From: Prochlorococcus sp. HOT208_60m_813O14
GTDB taxonomy: Bacteria; Cyanobacteriota; Cyanobacteriia; PCC-6307; Cyanobiaceae
Assembly (NCBI GenBank): GCA_002025945.1
Contig: MWOO01000165.1
Coordinates: 1-58,628, forward strand
Direction: 5' to 3'
DNA length: 58,628 nt
In this document: positions 38,656-47,436 of the stretch, one piece after another
How the letters are laid out: each line of letters starts with the position of its first letter
Position numbering within the stretch: position 1 is the first letter of the stretch
Program-made: the position numbers and the translations under genes
The notes under the pieces: model-generated
Told to the model about the DNA's origin: nothing
Seen by the model: only the letters and a program-made list of their open reading frames with translations
Database searches by the model: none

Positions 38656-38958
38656 ATGAAAAAATTAATAGCCTTGATTTTATTTCCATTTCTTGTAATT
38701 TCATTTGGAGCAAAAGCAAATGATAATTTTTCGGTTGAGATAGAGGCACTTACATTAGTAATGGAACAATATAAAGAAGATACTGAATCAAGTTTTGAAT
38801 TAGATATTGAAGACATAAAGCCAAGTTATATGGCTCTTAGACAAGACGAATGTAATGCAACTGTTGAAGTTACAGAAAAAACAGGATTAGAGGTTGTAAA
38901 TACTGAATCTTTTGATGTAAATGTCTGCTTGAAAGAAATCTATAAAGTAATCAACTAA
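38656..38958 (+). CDS. Small secreted protein, 100 residues
   Basis: A cleavable signal peptide (KKLIALILFPFLVISFGAKA, cleavage after AKA near residue 21) is followed by an acidic domain with two cysteines (RQDECNATVEV and NVCLKEIY). It is probably periplasmic. No family recognised. Confidence 0.6.
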   Translation: MKKLIALILFPFLVISFGAKANDNFSVEIEALTLVMEQYKEDTESSFELDIEDIKPSYMALRQDECNATVEVTEKTGLEVVNTESFDVNVCLKEIYKVIN

Positions 38959-39000
38959 ATAAGCAGGTTATAAAAATATAATAAAAACAAAAAAATTAAA

Positions 39001-39096
39001 GAGGTCTTTTACTTATAGAAGGTAAGACCTCGAGACCTAACAGAAAACTTTGGAACGGGTTCTGCATATCCAATTAATAACTACAATGAAATTGTA
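39001..39096. other. Cluster of three hairpins between convergent genes
   Basis: Between two convergent small genes lie three inverted repeats: GAGGTCTT/AAGACCTC (39001-39031), GAAC/GTTC (39053-39062) and TACAAT/ATTGTA (39082-39096). They could be a bidirectional terminator region or a small structured RNA. None has a strong T-run directly after it. Confidence 0.35.
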
Positions 39097-39141
39097 TGGG
39101 TGTAATTAAAAGTACAAAACCTAAAATTATTTTTTAAATAA

Positions 39142-39288
39142 TTATTTCTTCTTTGATAATGTTTGTGATTCTTCTCTAGACATTAAAGCTTCAATTTGAG
39201 CAAGAACTTTTTGAAGTTCATCCGTTTTTGTAAGAGATGCTTCTGCTACTTCTCTTAATTTTTCTAACTGTTCTTTAGTTTTATCCAT
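39142..39288 (-). CDS. 48-residue coiled-coil protein
   Basis: The product is a short amphipathic helix protein (MDKTKEQLEKLREVAEASLT, then ELQKVLAQIEALMSREE) with a basic end SKKK. It resembles the 65-residue protein at 28975-29172 in its VLAQ(I/L)(E/D)AL motif. No membrane span. Function unknown. Confidence 0.5.
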   Translation of the reverse strand: MDKTKEQLEKLREVAEASLTKTDELQKVLAQIEALMSREESQTLSKKK

Positions 39289-39681
39289 GATAAATAAATT
39301 AGAAATTAACCACTTTTAAAAATGGTTTTAATACAGATTTTTCACTCCCACACAGATTCATATTCTCTCTTTTTTTTATAAAGTCAAATAAATTTCCCTT
39401 TATTAAGGTTTTATGAGGACTTCCAATTAATTCTTTATTTATTATTGAAACCATAAGATTACCTGAAATAGAAATACTTTTAAATTATGAAGTAAGTACA
39501 GGTAAACCTATTGTTGCAGTTGTTATGAGAGCCCCTGCAAAAATCAAAAAAGGTAGAAAAGGGTAGTTTTTCAAAGATAAACTTACTAATACGAAATAAC
39601 TATATAGGTATTTATACTGTTTGTCTACCCCTTTCCTTTCTTAAAGGTAAAAATTTTATTTTTAAAAGTAAAAATTTAACA
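39289..39681. other. Gap of about 390 bases with one weak mini-ORF
   Basis: Between the 48-residue protein gene and pstB no certain gene is seen. The only item is the possible 29-residue membrane peptide at 39485-39574. A short CCTTT/AAAGG hairpin near 39640 follows the pstB stop but lacks a T-run. Confidence 0.4.
39485..39574 (-). CDS. Possible 29-residue membrane peptide
   Basis: A TTG-started ORF encodes KNYPFLPFLIFAGALITTAT followed by IGLPVLTS, a single hydrophobic helix. The frame stays open and hydrophobic for several codons upstream without an ATG. No Shine-Dalgarno is seen. It may be a real mini membrane protein or chance. Confidence 0.28.
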   Translation of the reverse strand: MKNYPFLPFLIFAGALITTATIGLPVLTS

Positions 39682-40491
39682 TCAACCAAATTTACCTGAT
39701 ATGTATTCCTGAGTGGTTTTTTCTTTTGGAGAATTAAAAATTTTCTTAGTGGAATTAAATTCTGCAAGATAACCAACCTTTCCTCCATCACCATCTTCAT
39801 ATTCAATAGCATTAAAAAATGCAGTCATATCGCTAACTCTTAATGCCTGTTGCATATTATGAGTAACGATTATTATTGTGTAATTCTTCTTAAGTTCATG
39901 CATTGTCTCTTCTATTTTCAAGGTAGAGATAGGATCCAAAGCTGAACAGGGTTCATCCATGAGAATTATTTCAGGTTCAATTGCGATGGTTCGAGCAATA
40001 CATAATCTTTGTTGTTGTCCGCCAGATAAGGAGTAACCACTATCATTTAATTTATCCTTACATTCGTCCCATAAAGCAGCTTTTCTAAGTGAACTCTCCA
40101 CTAATTCATCCATATCTCCAGTAAAGCCATTAATTCTTGCTCCAAATGCAATATTTTCGTAAATAGATTTAGGAAAAGGATTAGGTTGTTGAAAAACCAT
40201 GCCAATTCTTCTTCTTACCTCAACTGGATCTACTCTTTTGTCGTAAATATTGGTTCCATCAAACAGGACTGTTCCTCTCAAGGAACAATTAGGAATCAGA
40301 TCATTCATCCTATTTAAAGATCTAAGAACCGTTGATTTTCCGCAACCAGAAGGGCCAATAAGAGAAGTTATATTTCCTTTTTTAAAATTACAAAAAACAT
40401 TCCTTACTGCTTCAAAGGTTCCATAGCTAATAGAAACATTCTCAAGAGACAAAATGATATTCTTTGGTATTTTTTTATTAGTTTTAATCAT
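39682..40491 (-). CDS. pstB: Phosphate ABC transporter ATP-binding protein PstB
   Basis: The ATPase of the high-affinity phosphate importer. Walker [21 protein letters not shown] (about residue 43), [15 protein letters not shown], signature [16 protein letters not shown] and Walker [13 protein letters not shown] are all PstB-specific variants. At 269 residues it is full length. It follows pstA without a gap in the pstS-pstC-pstA-pstB order. Confidence 0.97.
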   Translation of the reverse strand: MIKTNKKIPKNIILSLENVSISYGTFEAVRNVFCNFKKGNITSLIGPSGCGKSTVLRSLNRMNDLIPNCSLRGTVLFDGTNIYDKRVDPVEVRRRIGMVFQQPNPFPKSIYENIAFGARINGFTGDMDELVESSLRKAALWDECKDKLNDSGYSLSGGQQQRLCIARTIAIEPEIILMDEPCSALDPISTLKIEETMHELKKNYTIIIVTHNMQQALRVSDMTAFFNAIEYEDGDGGKVGYLAEFNSTKKIFNSPKEKTTQEYISGKFG

Positions 40492-41385
40492 TTATACTCT
40501 CTTAGTTTTCTCTGTAAAAGCGGCCAATATCCTTGAAAATATATTTACTGATAGTATCGACAAAACAAGAATAAAGGAAGCTGCCCAGGCTAATTTATTT
40601 TGAGCATCATAAGGTTCAAGGGCAAAGTTATATATCAGTACAGCCAAAGAACCCATCTCATAAAACAAGTCTCCGAAGCCTGTTATGTAGTAGTAAGAGA
40701 ATAAAGCCGTAAATATCAAAGGTGCTGTTTCCCCTGCAGCTCTTGCGATTCCAAGTACAACGCCAGTAGCAATAGACCTAAAGGCAGAGGGCAAAGTAAC
40801 TTTCAAAATAGTTGTATACATACTTGCTCCAACACCAAGAGAAGCATATCTCAATTCATTAGGCACCAACTTTAAACCTTCGTCAGTGGTCTTAATCACA
40901 GTAGGCAACATCAATATTGAAAGTGCCATACCTCCGGCTAAGCCACTGTACATACTTCCAAACAAGATCTTTGTAGAGACAATTAAGGCATAAATAAATA
41001 CACCGGCAATTATTGAGGGAACTCCAGCTAAAACATTTACCCCAAATCTAATAAATCTTGAAAAAGCACCGCCTTTAGAATATTCCGCTAAGTAAATACC
41101 ACCGCCGACACCTACTGGTATGGCAATAATTGAAGCAATGGTAGTAATTATTAATGTCCCGATCAATGCAGGATTAATCCCTCCTGCATCTAAATCATCT
41201 CCAGGTGGATTTGGTTCTAAAGTAAATAGTTCTGGTGTAATTTGAGATCCACCTTTAATAAGAATATAAGTAACCAAAAAAATCAAAGGAAGTATTGCAA
41301 TCAATGCACAAATTACGGATAAAGAAGTAAAGAATTTATCTACTATATTTCTTGATGATCTTTTCTGGTAATAAAGTGAATTCAT
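40492..41385 (-). CDS. pstA: Phosphate ABC transporter permease PstA
   Basis: A six-helix inner-membrane permease of 297 residues. It has IPVGVGGGIYLAEY, NVLAGVPSIIAGVF and the coupling-helix EAA-like region LRYASLGVGASMYTTILKVTLPSA. It works with PstC and PstB to import phosphate delivered by PstS. Three bases separate it from pstC and none from pstB. Confidence 0.96.
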   Translation of the reverse strand: MNSLYYQKRSSRNIVDKFFTSLSVICALIAILPLIFLVTYILIKGGSQITPELFTLEPNPPGDDLDAGGINPALIGTLIITTIASIIAIPVGVGGGIYLAEYSKGGAFSRFIRFGVNVLAGVPSIIAGVFIYALIVSTKILFGSMYSGLAGGMALSILMLPTVIKTTDEGLKLVPNELRYASLGVGASMYTTILKVTLPSAFRSIATGVVLGIARAAGETAPLIFTALFSYYYITGFGDLFYEMGSLAVLIYNFALEPYDAQNKLAWAASFILVLSILSVNIFSRILAAFTEKTKRV

Positions 41386-41388
41386 TAT

Positions 41389-42336
41389 TTAATATTTGAG
41401 ACTAAATTTCTTAACCAGCCACTGTGCAAAGATATTGACCACTAACGACAGGATCATCAATACAAAAGCCGCATAAAAGAGTGATGAGACCTGACTTCCA
41501 TCAGCTTCACCAAACTGATTTGCAAGCATTGAGGAAATAGTATATCCAGGAGATAAGAGAGACCAACTAAATGCATTTGAATTACCAATTATCATTGTGA
41601 CAGCCATTGTTTCTCCCATTGCTCTACCTAAAGCAAGAAGAACACCTGCCATAATTCCTGATAATGCTGCCGGTAAAATCACTGAAAATATTGTTTTCCA
41701 TCTACTTGCTCCAATTCCGTAGGCTGCATTTCTAAGCTTTTTAGGAACCTGATTAAGTGAATCCCTTGCAATGGAAGTCACTATTGGCAAAAGCATTACT
41801 ACTAAAATCAATATTGCTAACAAAGAATTCCTACCTGTTGGTTCTGTACTGAATAAAGGAATCCAACCAAAGAAATTATGTAAAAAGACAAAAAAGGCTC
41901 TAAAAAAAGGTTCCATTACAAATATTGCCCAAAGTCCCAATACAACAGATGGAATAGCTGCTAATAATTCAACAAAAGAACCAATTATTTCTCTAAAAAC
42001 TTTCGGCACAAAGTCCTCGGTAATAAATATTGCAGTTCCAACGCCTAAAGGGATCGTTATTAATAACGAAAGAAATGAAGTTACCAATGTGCCATAAATT
42101 GCAGTAAAAGCTCCGTATTCATCTTTTACTGGGTTCCATTCAGAGGTTACTAAAAACTTCAAACCATACCTTGAAAAAGATTCAAATGACTGGAAAAAGA
42201 CTACTAAAATAATTCCTAAAAGTATTATTGCTACGAAACTAGACAAGACTAGGGCAGTATTCTTGAAGATAATATCTATATTTTTTTCGATACCGAATCT
42301 TTTACGATTCTTGAAAAGAGTTAATTTCTCTTCCAT
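41389..42336 (-). CDS. pstC: Phosphate ABC transporter permease PstC
   Basis: A six-helix permease of 315 residues. It has IPLGVGTAIFITEDFVPK, ELLAAIPSVVLGLWAIFV and the EAA-like loop LRNAAYGIGASRWKTIFSVILPAA, followed by GRAMGETMAVTMIIGN, a PstC signature. It is the first permease gene after pstS, with a 105-base gap that contains a hairpin. Confidence 0.96.
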   Translation of the reverse strand: MEEKLTLFKNRKRFGIEKNIDIIFKNTALVLSSFVAIILLGIILVVFFQSFESFSRYGLKFLVTSEWNPVKDEYGAFTAIYGTLVTSFLSLLITIPLGVGTAIFITEDFVPKVFREIIGSFVELLAAIPSVVLGLWAIFVMEPFFRAFFVFLHNFFGWIPLFSTEPTGRNSLLAILILVVMLLPIVTSIARDSLNQVPKKLRNAAYGIGASRWKTIFSVILPAALSGIMAGVLLALGRAMGETMAVTMIIGNSNAFSWSLLSPGYTISSMLANQFGEADGSQVSSLFYAAFVLMILSLVVNIFAQWLVKKFSLKY

Positions 42337-42383
42337 TAAAAAAAGAATATCTCTATAAATCTACTACTAAATGCTGTAAAAGA

Positions 42384-42401
42384 CTTTAAGACGACTTAAA
42401 G
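42384..42401 (-). terminator. Intercistronic hairpin between pstS and pstC
   Basis: On the minus transcript, CTTTAAG and CTTAAAG form a 7-bp stem with a four-base loop, followed by TCTTTTA. It may partly terminate or stabilise the pstS message, so that the binding protein is made in excess over the permease genes. It is weak as terminators go. Confidence 0.4.
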
Positions 42402-42441
42402 GTATATGAAAGTCATGATAATTTGACATCTATCTAAAAAT

Positions 42442-43413
42442 TTAACTACCTATTTTTTCAACGGCAGCTCTTGATTTCAAAAGGATATTCCCTTTTAAGG
42501 GGATAAATCCAAGGGATGGAGCCTTATCTTGATACTCATCACTTAACAATGTATTAAGGGCTTGTTTGATTGCTTTAGTATTTCTACCATTACCTTTTTC
42601 GTAAGCAAGTATCCATGTCAATGAAGCTATAGGGTACGCTCCTTTCGCCGTTGGATTAGGATTTTTACCCGCAAGATTTTCATCTAAAGTAATACCATTA
42701 AGAGCTTTAGCTCCTGCTTCTGCAGATGGTTTTAGAAACTCCCCTGAAAGATTTTGAAGTGCAGCAGCCTTAACATTACCTTTAATATATGACTGATTTA
42801 CATAACCAATTGCGCCTGGAGTGTTTTGAATTACACCTGCAACACCAGAATTACCTTTTGCTCCAACGCCTGCTGGCCACTTAACTGATTTACCAGTTCC
42901 TAAAATCCATGTTGGAGAAAATGCTTCCATAGAGTTTGTGAAAGCCTTAGTAGTTCCTGAACCATCAGAACGATGTGTCCAAGTTAACTTTCCTGATTTA
43001 CAGCCTAATTCTTTCCAGTTTTTAACCATACCCATTGCAACTCGTACTGCTTGCTCTTGAGTAAGTTTCAAATCGCAATCATAGTTATAACCAAAAGCAA
43101 TAGTTCCTCCAACCATAGGAATCTGTACTAAACCTCTTGATACCTTTTCTATATCCTTAGCCTTCATAGGATCATCAGAAGCACCAAAGTTTACGGTTTG
43201 GTCTATAAAAGCTTTTCTTCCAGAGCCCGAACCAACTGCCTGGTAATTAACCCTTGGTCCGCCTGATTTCGCCAAGTCAAAAAACCACCTAGTATAAATT
43301 TTCGAGGGAAATGTAGCACCTGCTCCGCTCAATCTTTTTGAAGCAATCGCATCTTGAGAGAGAACTAATGAGATAGCAGAAGAGAAAAAAAAGATTTTTT
43401 TTAAAATGCCCAC
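42442..43413 (-). CDS. pstS: Phosphate-binding protein PstS
   Basis: The periplasmic phosphate receptor of the Pst importer, 323 residues, starting at GTG. An N-terminal signal peptide (ILKKIFFFSSAISLVLSQDAIA) precedes the mature start near KRLSGAGATFPSKIYTRWF. Phosphate-loop motifs GSGSGRKAF, NFGASDDPM and RSDGSGTTKAF are present. No phoB or phoR gene lies in the window, and I could not identify a convincing Pho box upstream. Confidence 0.96.
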   Translation of the reverse strand: MGILKKIFFFSSAISLVLSQDAIASKRLSGAGATFPSKIYTRWFFDLAKSGGPRVNYQAVGSGSGRKAFIDQTVNFGASDDPMKAKDIEKVSRGLVQIPMVGGTIAFGYNYDCDLKLTQEQAVRVAMGMVKNWKELGCKSGKLTWTHRSDGSGTTKAFTNSMEAFSPTWILGTGKSVKWPAGVGAKGNSGVAGVIQNTPGAIGYVNQSYIKGNVKAAALQNLSGEFLKPSAEAGAKALNGITLDENLAGKNPNPTAKGAYPIASLTWILAYEKGNGRNTKAIKQALNTLLSDEYQDKAPSLGFIPLKGNILLKSRAAVEKIGS

Positions 43414-43513
43414 TTTGTAATGAGAAACGAGTCTGTTAAATATAAATTACATCCAAGAGGTAATTTAAAAATCAAAAGATAAATAAATCAAATTATTTTG
43501 ATATATAAAATTA

Positions 43514-43582
43514 TTATGTATATATTGGCATTAAGAGCTCAGCTAATAGAAGTAAAAACTTTGCAAGAAGTACGCTTTTCAT
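43514..43582 (-). CDS. Possible 22-residue membrane peptide behind petJ
   Basis: An ATG follows directly after the petJ stop (TAAATG), and the ORF encodes MKSVLLAKFLLLLAELLMPI plus two residues, a single hydrophobic helix. The abutting stop/start suggests translational coupling, but so short an ORF can arise by chance. Confidence 0.3.
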   Translation of the reverse strand: MKSVLLAKFLLLLAELLMPIYT

Positions 43583-43936
43583 TTATTCCCAACCCTTTTC
43601 TGCATTTTGAATAATCCACTGTGCAAGAACCTTATCCTCTCCTTCCTTCAATTTATTTTTATAACCCTTCATAAAACCAATCCCATCATTAGCAATTTTT
43701 GCTATTGAATCTATATCTGCAATTCCTCTTTTTTCAAGGTCGGAAAGTTTTAATGATTTGGATCCTTTAAGAACGACTGATCCACCTCTTACATGACAGC
43801 CTGCACAAACATTTTTAAAAATTGTTTCTCCATCTCTAATATCAGAAGCCATTAGAAATCTATTTTGCAAAGAGGTTTGAAAAATAATTATTAAAGTTAT
43901 TACAGGAATTACGAATAGGAATTTAAATATTTTCAT
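43583..43936 (-). CDS. petJ: Cytochrome c6
   Basis: A lumenal electron carrier that can replace plastocyanin between cytochrome b6f and photosystem I. The signal peptide (KIFKFLFVIPVITLIIIFQT) is followed by a mature domain with the heme motif CAGCH (in FKNVCAGCHVRGG) and the axial methionine in GIGFMKGYK. An ATG at 43936 gives a normal signal peptide; a TTG 24 bases upstream is less likely. Confidence 0.9.
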   Translation of the reverse strand: MKIFKFLFVIPVITLIIIFQTSLQNRFLMASDIRDGETIFKNVCAGCHVRGGSVVLKGSKSLKLSDLEKRGIADIDSIAKIANDGIGFMKGYKNKLKEGEDKVLAQWIIQNAEKGWE

Positions 43937-43990
43937 TAGATTTATTCCATCCAAAATCAATTTAGCAATTAATTCCGAACCTCGATCAAT

Positions 43991-45046
43991 CTATTTTAAT
44001 AGTTCTACTGCTACGACAAGATTTCCTAATAATCCGTTCAAAATATTTAGTTGTTCTTTACTACCAAAGGCTATTAATACCTGACCTGGCTGAAGCATGA
44101 AATCACCTCCAGGATTAGTGAACAACTTTTCATTTTCTTTAATAGCTAATATTTTTGCCCCGCTCTTTTTGCCTATTCCAAGTTCAGAGAGTGATCTTTT
44201 CTCTGCAGTTTCAAAAAGACTAATATCATTACTTAATTCAAATTCTTCAATTTCACATTCACTTCCTGCAAGCAGATCAAGAAAGTCAATAGCAATTGGT
44301 CTTAAAGCCATTGATGCCATTGCTCTTCCTGCCGCGATATAAGGACTTACAACTATACTTGCTCCAGCTAATCTCAATTTACTTGCAGCTTCTTCAGTTC
44401 CAGCTCTGGCTATTACTCTTATAGAACTTCTTATACCTTTAGCACTTAAAACTACATATAGATTCGCAGCATCGTTAGGTAAGGTAACAACTAAACTCTT
44501 ACATTTTTCTAATCCTGCTAGTTTTAAAGTCTCGTCAAGAGTGGCGTCAGCACAAAGTACTTCTAAACCATTTTCTTCAGCAATCCTTTTTCTATCTTCA
44601 TCACTCTCAACAACAATAATTGGAATATTTTGCGTTTTTATCTGGTTAGAAATTTCCTGACCTACCCTCCCATATCCACACAAAATTACATGATTTTCCA
44701 TTTTTCTAAGAATTCTTTTAAAACGTAATTCGTTTACTCTTTGAAAATAGCCGGATTCGAATAATCTAACAGCTTTTTGAAAGGTAAATTGAATAAAGAT
44801 CAATCCGCCAACGATTACTAAAACAGTTACGATCCTGCCTTCAGGACTTAGAGGTTGAACTTCTCCAAAACCAATAGTGGTTATTGTGATCAGAACCATC
44901 CATAAGCAATCACTCCATTCCCATCCTTCTGTTATTCGATAGCCAATTGCACCTAAAAAAAACAGAAAGAATAAAGAATAAATAAGACCAAACCAAGGTC
45001 TTAAATAGTCTTTAATAAAATAGAACTCAAATAATCTAAGCTTCAT
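43991..45046 (-). CDS. Potassium channel with TrkA-N and TrkA-C domains
   Basis: A 351-residue protein with two N-terminal membrane helices flanking a pore loop with the filter TITTIGFGE (about residue 56). The cytoplasmic NAD-binding TrkA-N domain starts at HVILCGYGRVGQEI (about residue 118), and a TrkA-C domain ends the protein with MLQPGQVLIAFGS. Architecture is that of MthK-like ligand-gated K+ channels in the plasma membrane. Confidence 0.9.
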   Translation of the reverse strand: MKLRLFEFYFIKDYLRPWFGLIYSLFFLFFLGAIGYRITEGWEWSDCLWMVLITITTIGFGEVQPLSPEGRIVTVLVIVGGLIFIQFTFQKAVRLFESGYFQRVNELRFKRILRKMENHVILCGYGRVGQEISNQIKTQNIPIIVVESDEDRKRIAEENGLEVLCADATLDETLKLAGLEKCKSLVVTLPNDAANLYVVLSAKGIRSSIRVIARAGTEEAASKLRLAGASIVVSPYIAAGRAMASMALRPIAIDFLDLLAGSECEIEEFELSNDISLFETAEKRSLSELGIGKKSGAKILAIKENEKLFTNPGGDFMLQPGQVLIAFGSKEQLNILNGLLGNLVVAVELLK

Positions 45047-45123
45047 ATCCCTTATTATCGTTAACTATTCAAAAATTTCAAAAAAATTTTCTATTATGTT
45101 CCTAAAACTATTTATTTGTTTAA

Positions 45124-45210
45124 GTGAAATACATATTAAGCAGGATAATAATATTTATTTTTATAGCTGTATGCATTAAACAAATGATTACTGTCTCAGG
45201 TCTTATTTAA
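45124..45210 (+). CDS. Possible 28-residue membrane peptide
   Basis: A GTG-started ORF encodes KYILSRIIIFIFIAVCIKQM followed by a short tail. It is mostly one helix. No Shine-Dalgarno is seen. It is doubtful. Confidence 0.25.
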   Translation: MKYILSRIIIFIFIAVCIKQMITVSGLI

Positions 45211-45229
45211 TGCTTCATTAAAAATTAAT

Positions 45230-45361
45230 TTATGGTTTTACTTGTACTGATTCAATAAGAAAATCAGAAGCTGCTTTTAACCAATCGGCGACTGTAAGAC
45301 GAAGATCAGGTTGAGAATATACAAGCGCGATAATAATTCCAACTAAGATTATCTTTACCAT
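45230..45361 (-). CDS. 43-residue small protein with N-terminal helix
   Basis: It begins MVKIILVGIIIALVYSQPDL and continues LTVADWLKAASDFL, one hydrophobic helix followed by an amphipathic helix. The ATG start and composition look real, and the protein is of a type conserved in marine picocyanobacteria. No function known. Confidence 0.6.
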   Translation of the reverse strand: MVKIILVGIIIALVYSQPDLRLTVADWLKAASDFLIESVQVKP

Positions 45362-45438
45362 GGCAATTCAAACATTCTTATGAATTAAAGCACAAGTATT
45401 TAGTAAAAAGAACCTTAAATTTATAAAAAATAGATTAA

Positions 45439-45792
45439 TTAAAATTTCTCTAATTGATTAAACAAGTATTCCACTCTTCTAAGATTTACGCCTAAATCAG
45501 ATTGCCCTATTCTTGCAGCAGATCTTATCTGAATAATTCCTTTTGATCTATCTACATAACTTCTTACATCAAGCTTTAAAATTTCGAGATCATCTGGAAA
45601 TCTAAAAATTAAGCTTCTACAAACGCCTCTCCAATAATTTCTACCACTTTCAATAACTTCTGTCCTAGGTAACCCTTCTGCAAGAGAAACAAGTTGAATG
45701 AACTTTTGATCAACATTTATTAGTTTCTTTTCTATTAAGACACTATTTAATGGATTAGTTATTGGAGCAAGACCTTGAATGGAGGAAACCAT
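45439..45792 (-). CDS. DUF1499 protein
   Basis: A 117-residue protein. LEILKLDVRSYVDRSKGIIQ, followed by IRSAARIGQSDLGVNLRRVEYL, is the C-terminal core of the DUF1499 family (usual wording RSASRxGxSDLGVNRxR). Compared with longer relatives it lacks a clear signal peptide. Role unknown. Confidence 0.75.
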   Translation of the reverse strand: MVSSIQGLAPITNPLNSVLIEKKLINVDQKFIQLVSLAEGLPRTEVIESGRNYWRGVCRSLIFRFPDDLEILKLDVRSYVDRSKGIIQIRSAARIGQSDLGVNLRRVEYLFNQLEKF

Positions 45793-45913
45793 ATTTTTAA
45801 AAACGATATAGATGTTCTAACCGATTTCATACACAAAGTGAGAGGGAAAAAGTAAAGAATTCTCCCATAAATTTGATCTCTTTATAAAGATTCCTTATTT
45901 TGTGATCAAAATT

Positions 45914-46051
45914 CTAAAATTTGAGATTTTTTATTGTTTTTTTTGATAGAGATGGTTGCCTACTTTTATTACTAGTTAGTTTCCTAACCCATATAAAAAC
46001 TCCTACAAACAAAAATATTTCAACAATAATTCCAAGCTGGATAAGGCTCAT
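45914..46051 (-). CDS. 45-residue single-span membrane protein
   Basis: MSLIQLGIIVEIFLFVGVFI forms a membrane helix, followed by a basic tail (RKLTSNKSRQPSLSKK). Its ATG overlaps the stop of the preceding 30-residue ORF (ATGA), so the two are probably co-translated. No family recognised. Confidence 0.5.
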   Translation of the reverse strand: MSLIQLGIIVEIFLFVGVFIWVRKLTSNKSRQPSLSKKTIKNLKF

Positions 46052-46140
46052 TTTTTATCCTCTTTTTTCTTGTTGGTGCCTTCTATATATGGCACAAGGA
46101 TATTTAATAACCATTTTTTAAATGCACTTAAAGGTTTCAT
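46048..46140 (-). CDS. 30-residue amphipathic peptide
   Basis: The product MKPLSAFKKWLLNILVPYIE plus a Lys-rich tail looks like a membrane-surface helix. The ORF lies 8 bases after the stop of the 127-residue membrane protein and overlaps the next ORF by ATGA. The chain 46531-45914 looks like one operon. Confidence 0.45.
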   Translation of the reverse strand: MKPLSAFKKWLLNILVPYIEGTNKKKEDKK

Positions 46141-46147
46141 AATCTAT

Positions 46148-46531
46148 TTACTTGCCTTTTCTCCACATACTCCTCCCTTTGATGAGATCCTCTATATTTG
46201 GCCAAGCTGCTATTAATTCTTTAAGTGCTTTTCTATTAGGAGTATAGAAAACACATGACAATGAACTTATTACATAAAGTATGAACCATAACTTACTCTC
46301 TGAATAAGCTAAAAACAAAGAGAAAAGAAAACTTCCAATAAAGAAGAAGAAAAATGACCTATTTAATATTTCTAATGGAGTTCTTTTAAGTCTGTAGAAT
46401 TTAATCTTTTTAATATCTTCTTCAGTATCTTTCTGAAATTTACTTTCGTACGAATTAATTATTTCTTCTTCTAGAACTTTTTCATACTCTAAATTATCAA
46501 TTGGATCGCTTTGATCCTTTTTATTTATCAT
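46148..46531 (-). CDS. Two-span membrane protein, 127 residues
   Basis: A cytoplasmic acidic N-terminus (residues 1-55) is followed by two membrane helices (SFFFFFIGSFLFSLFLAY and LWFILYVISSLSCVFY) and a tail KELIAAWPNIEDLIKGRSMW. No family recognised. It heads a run with two mini-ORFs. Confidence 0.6.
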   Translation of the reverse strand: MINKKDQSDPIDNLEYEKVLEEEIINSYESKFQKDTEEDIKKIKFYRLKRTPLEILNRSFFFFFIGSFLFSLFLAYSESKLWFILYVISSLSCVFYTPNRKALKELIAAWPNIEDLIKGRSMWRKGK

Positions 46532-46814
46532 CGGTATCTATACAGTACAAATATGTTAACTAATTTAAGGTATTTTAAAAAGTATCAAATTTTATCTATT
46601 AAATGAAGCTATACGAACAGATCATGGTTTTGAAAATACTTCAAGATTGTCTTATTTATAAAAGATAAATTAGTCAAAATATTCTTTTTAATTTTCCCAA
46701 ATCTTTCTGTCATTTAAAACAATCACTTCTATAAACTTCATAGCATTAATTAAATTCGGAGGCAATATCTAAATCTAGAGTTAAAATAGTTTAGAGATTT
46801 TAATAATAATCTAT

Positions 46815-47126
46815 ATGCAAAGGTATTTGATTTCCTACGAATTTACTGATGGCGAGGATCAAGAAGAAGGGGCAGAAATGCTAATTAATTGGTATGAATC
46901 AGGTGGTCCCCAAAATAGACCTGAAAACTATGAGGTTCATTCTTGGATTTTTATGGTTCAAAATGGGATTGGACATTCTGTAGTGAGTGCAGATTCTCTT
47001 GAGACAATTTGGAAGCAATGGCATCCATGGAGAAGGTTAATGGATATAAGCATTCAGCCTTGTATGGATCTTGATGAGACAGTCGGATTATTCAAAAAAC
47101 AAAAAATGAATACAAGGATAGTCTAA
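46815..47126 (+). CDS. DUF3303 protein
   Basis: A 103-residue soluble protein. QRYLISYEFTDGEDQEEGAEM at the start and HSVVSADSLETIWKQWHPWR in the middle match the DUF3303 pattern of a ferredoxin-like fold. The 283 bases upstream hold no recognisable gene. Function unknown. Confidence 0.75.
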   Translation: MQRYLISYEFTDGEDQEEGAEMLINWYESGGPQNRPENYEVHSWIFMVQNGIGHSVVSADSLETIWKQWHPWRRLMDISIQPCMDLDETVGLFKKQKMNTRIV

Positions 47127-47221
47127 AAGTATTTTTAACTTCTAAATATAAATTTCTTTTTAGTAGCACCTAATACTACATACATATTTCACTGCGTTAA
47201 AAAGGATAAGATTAATTTTCC

Positions 47222-47416
47222 ATGATGAATGATTCTTATCACATTTACTTCAAAGGAGAAATTCTTTTCAAGAATTTAAGTAAAGATGAATTTGAATTTG
47301 TTTGGGGAAAACTTTATACATCATATATAAATGCCCTAAATAAAGAGCTAACCTACGAATTAATTAGCGAAAGCAATACTATGGAGCCGGCCTTTAACCT
47401 TGAGCCATCTTACTAA
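47222..47416 (+). CDS. 64-residue hypothetical protein
   Basis: It starts MMNDSYHIYFKGEILFKNLS and ends NTMEPAFNLEPSY, with the helix SKDEFEFVWGKLYTSYINAL. It is soluble, and a family common to marine picocyanobacteria seems likely. The first two codons are both ATG, so the start is uncertain by one residue. Confidence 0.55.
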   Translation: MMNDSYHIYFKGEILFKNLSKDEFEFVWGKLYTSYINALNKELTYELISESNTMEPAFNLEPSY

Positions 47417-47436
47417 ATCAAGAACTAAATCCTTAA

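Noticed and set aside
41771..42097. Plus-strand ORF inside pstC
   Set aside because: Antisense shadow of a certain permease gene.
43414..43513. Pho box upstream of pstS
   Set aside because: I looked for direct repeats of the CTTAAC type and found none convincing; only AT-rich sequence.
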